64,000 nt of DNA from Mercurialis annua (taxonomy: Eukaryota; Streptophyta; Magnoliopsida; Malpighiales; Euphorbiaceae): assembly GCF_937616625.2 (NCBI RefSeq), contig NC_065572.1:41691653-41755652 (forward strand), in the 5' to 3' direction. Positions 61,813 to 64,000 of this stretch are shown piece by piece (within the stretch, counting starts at the first letter, position 1; every line of letters starts with the position of its first letter). The notes below the pieces were generated by a model, which worked only from the letters and a program-made list of their open reading frames with translations, did no database searches and was not told where the DNA came from. A program made the translations under genes and the position numbers.

Positions 61813-63029
61813 TGTCACGACCCGAATTCCACCCTAATCCAAGTCACGATCGGCGCTAGGGAATGAGAATGGTTGTTCCGAAACCCGTAGCGAGCCTAGA
61901 ACCTCTAGAAATTTTTCGCAAATATTATTAGTGGATCGTACCTCGCGTGCGATCCGTTTTCAGAAAAAACCTATAAAACCTTTCTCGTTTAACACAAACA
62001 CATTTCTGAAATATACATATAAGCGAGATCTGGTTTTTAGAAGTACTAGTTGGATAACCTCGTTATCTCAACCCTCGCTTCCTTCTGAAAACCTGGCGTG
62101 GTAGCAATGGAAACCAGGGACTTAAGTCTCGCTTGCCTTAACACATAGGCAGCCCTGTTCCAATCCACACGCCACCGTTAATATGTTTAATAAAATAATG
62201 CGGACACCTCTGCGTCTCGCAAAGGTGGTATTAAACACATTAAAATACACAGCGGACCGGTTACACATAGCCGGCGTATATAAAACATAATGTTTTTAAC
62301 CCTCATAAAAACTCACGAGGCCGACTCGGTAACTAGATACAATATGCCACTAAGCAGCCACCCAAAAGATATACACATGCACTAGATCCTATCAGAGTAT
62401 TTAAACAGAGGACTAGTGGCACGGCTGCTGGCATATCACACTTATACTATTGCAGCATACTAAGAGTACAAAATCCTATGTACATTACCCAAGAAGACCT
62501 TTCCTGAAGAAAGGATGTGGAAGCTCGACTGACCTCAAAGCTCGTTTCCTGAAAATGGGATAACAACAACGGGGTCAGAAATATAAATATTTCTGAGTGA
62601 GTAAACACTTTACAGGTAAATACCAAAATCGCATCATATATATAAAACAATTATATATATAAAATATGTTACCAATATGTCGATCCATATGAAACCCTAG
62701 TCCACAATTGTCCTAACAGATACACTTATCTTACGAGCTTATAGACAACAGAATAAGGGCCGTGACCCGAGTCACTGCCGTCCACTTCTGTATCTCTGGT
62801 ACCTGGACCGTAATCATGAAACTGCCATCGCGGTTTTACCCGCGACCGTAACTGTATTACTCGTCTCAGGGTTTACCCGTGAAGTCAGGGCATTTACTTT
62901 CCCAATGACATACACGACAGACATACCTCTATACCTCGACAGAAGTACATCTGGAAATCGGTGTTGGTGATCACGCAGCCCTATTGCCGCCCAATAGGTA
63001 GCTCGTTCCAATGGATCTCTCTTGGCTAG
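61813..63029 (-). repeat. 5' LTR of gypsy-like element 2, interrupted
   Basis: It begins tgtcacgacccgaattcc next to the primer site. The first 80 bp align with the LTR edges at 4204, 11499 and 63030. It contains ggggtcag followed by gagtgagt (62571 onward) and tcgttccaatgg (63003), which recur in the LTR at 63030. It is cut at 63029 by a further LTR and does not resume within the window. Confidence 0.85.
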
Positions 63030-64000
63030 TGTCACGACCCAATCTCAGGGCCGAGACCGGCGCTAGGGAATGGGAGTGGTTGCTCCGAAACCCGTAGCAA
63101 GCCTAAAAAAAACGTAAAATAATTTTTCGCGAATATAAACGTCATGCATGACATAAATAAACACGTGTCATGCAGAGGCACACATGCCAGAAACACATAT
63201 CCTCTGGCAGTCACAATATAAATAACGCAGCAAGCGTAAAACGTTTAAAACTTTAAAACGTTAAACTTATATTTACAGAAAACTATACATACAAGCTGAC
63301 TTACAAAATACTTATCTACTGCAGCTCTAAAAGTAAAGTACTCTTTCTTTACATACTCAAAAATACTGACTTCTGGAAGTAGGATAGAAGTCTGTTGCTT
63401 CAAAGCGTCTTTATCCTGAAAGGAAATCTTATAGGGGTCAGTATATTGGGATATACTGAGTGAGTTCATACATTTACTAATAAGTATTCAAATAAAATCA
63501 TAATTGATACTTAATCGTATGCAGCCAAGTACAGGATCCGAATGAAACCTTAGTCCTCAAACATACTAATAATCAATCGAGCAACCCAATCATAAATATC
63601 AATTGCGAGTCCAACTCGCTGGTGGCCCAGCCACTAGATACGGGGACTCCAGACTACACCGTAGCCGAGTGCTCTCTCGTATCAAAATCATAAACCCAAT
63701 CGTAAATGTCATATTCATCATCAGCTCGCAGCTGAGTTATATCATAACTGGTGATCACACAGTCCTATTGTCGCCCAATAGGTAGCACGTTCCATCGGAT
63801 CAATACTGGTTTCAAATCAAGCATATGCAATTCGTATAAAAGTTTCGCATACAAAACATGCAGTTCAAATAATAAGCAATATAAATTAATTGCTTAAGTA
63901 AATACTTTAAAAGAAAATCATATAAACTCACAGAAAACGCTTATCCAAAAATACGTCGGGGCTTTAGAACGTCAAGCTTCCCGAACTACTGGTCCAGCTG
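63030..64000 (-). mobile_element. LTR of a third gypsy-like element, cut by window end
   Basis: It begins tgtcacgacccaatctc, is preceded by gctag, and lies inside the LTR of element 2. At least 971 bp are present. The shared LTR blocks are the first 80 bp, ggggtcagtatattgg at about 63435, and gatcacacagtcctattg with cccaataggtagc near 63752-63785. Orientation follows from the LTR polarity. The interior and far end are outside the window, so completeness and target duplication cannot be checked. Confidence 0.8.

Noticed and set aside
62814..63214. Two minus-strand ORFs of 60-73 codons near the right edge
   Set aside because: They span LTR sequence and the nested LTR junction, with no conserved domain and no continuity between related LTRs.

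Overview
The window looks like repeat-rich nuclear DNA from a flowering plant, probably pericentromeric, centromeric or other heterochromatin. It contains plant-type LTR retrotransposons primed by initiator-Met tRNA inside a long satellite array. I see no intact host gene, tRNA, rRNA or CRISPR array. The species cannot be named from the sequence. The ORFs present are satellite reading frames, LTR reading frames or relics of a retrotransposon polyprotein.

Layout. (1) About 36.2 kb (1-4203, 14261-24631 and 33565-55241) is one tandem satellite with a 99-bp monomer and a recurrent 48-bp short form. Larger periods are layered on it: 445 bp, about 1.18 kb, about 1.70 kb and about 5.03 kb. A block of about 8 kb near the left edge recurs near the right edge of the array, and a roughly 400-bp island at 44148-44549 runs in the opposite orientation. 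(2) 4204-14260 is a complete minus-strand LTR element with a gctag target duplication, Ty3/gypsy-like ends and an essentially non-coding interior (LARD-like). Removing it restores the 1.70-kb satellite phase almost exactly. (3) 24632-33564 is a complete plus-strand Ty1/copia element with an aagtg target duplication, two 1992-bp LTRs that are about 99% identical, and a polyprotein relic (GAG zinc knuckle, PR, INT, RT, RH) full of stops and frameshifts. Removing it restores the 5.03-kb satellite phase exactly. (4) 55242-64000 lies beyond the array edge and is a rearranged, nested mosaic of two further minus-strand gypsy-like elements related to the one at 4204. Its LTR carries six regularly spaced GTGCGNNCGCAC palindromes.

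History (inference). The satellite amplified and formed higher-order repeats. The gypsy-like element inserted, and its LTRs differ by roughly 2-4% where sampled. The copia element inserted later, with LTRs differing at about 17 sites in 1992. Neither complete element can encode its own machinery, so both probably moved in trans. The most unusual signals are the layered satellite with its inverted island, a 16-18-bp satellite-identical stretch inside the copia LTR, phased palindrome arrays in the gypsy-like LTRs, and a 34-bp segment conserved between two otherwise diverged non-coding interiors. All lengths and alignments were made by eye.
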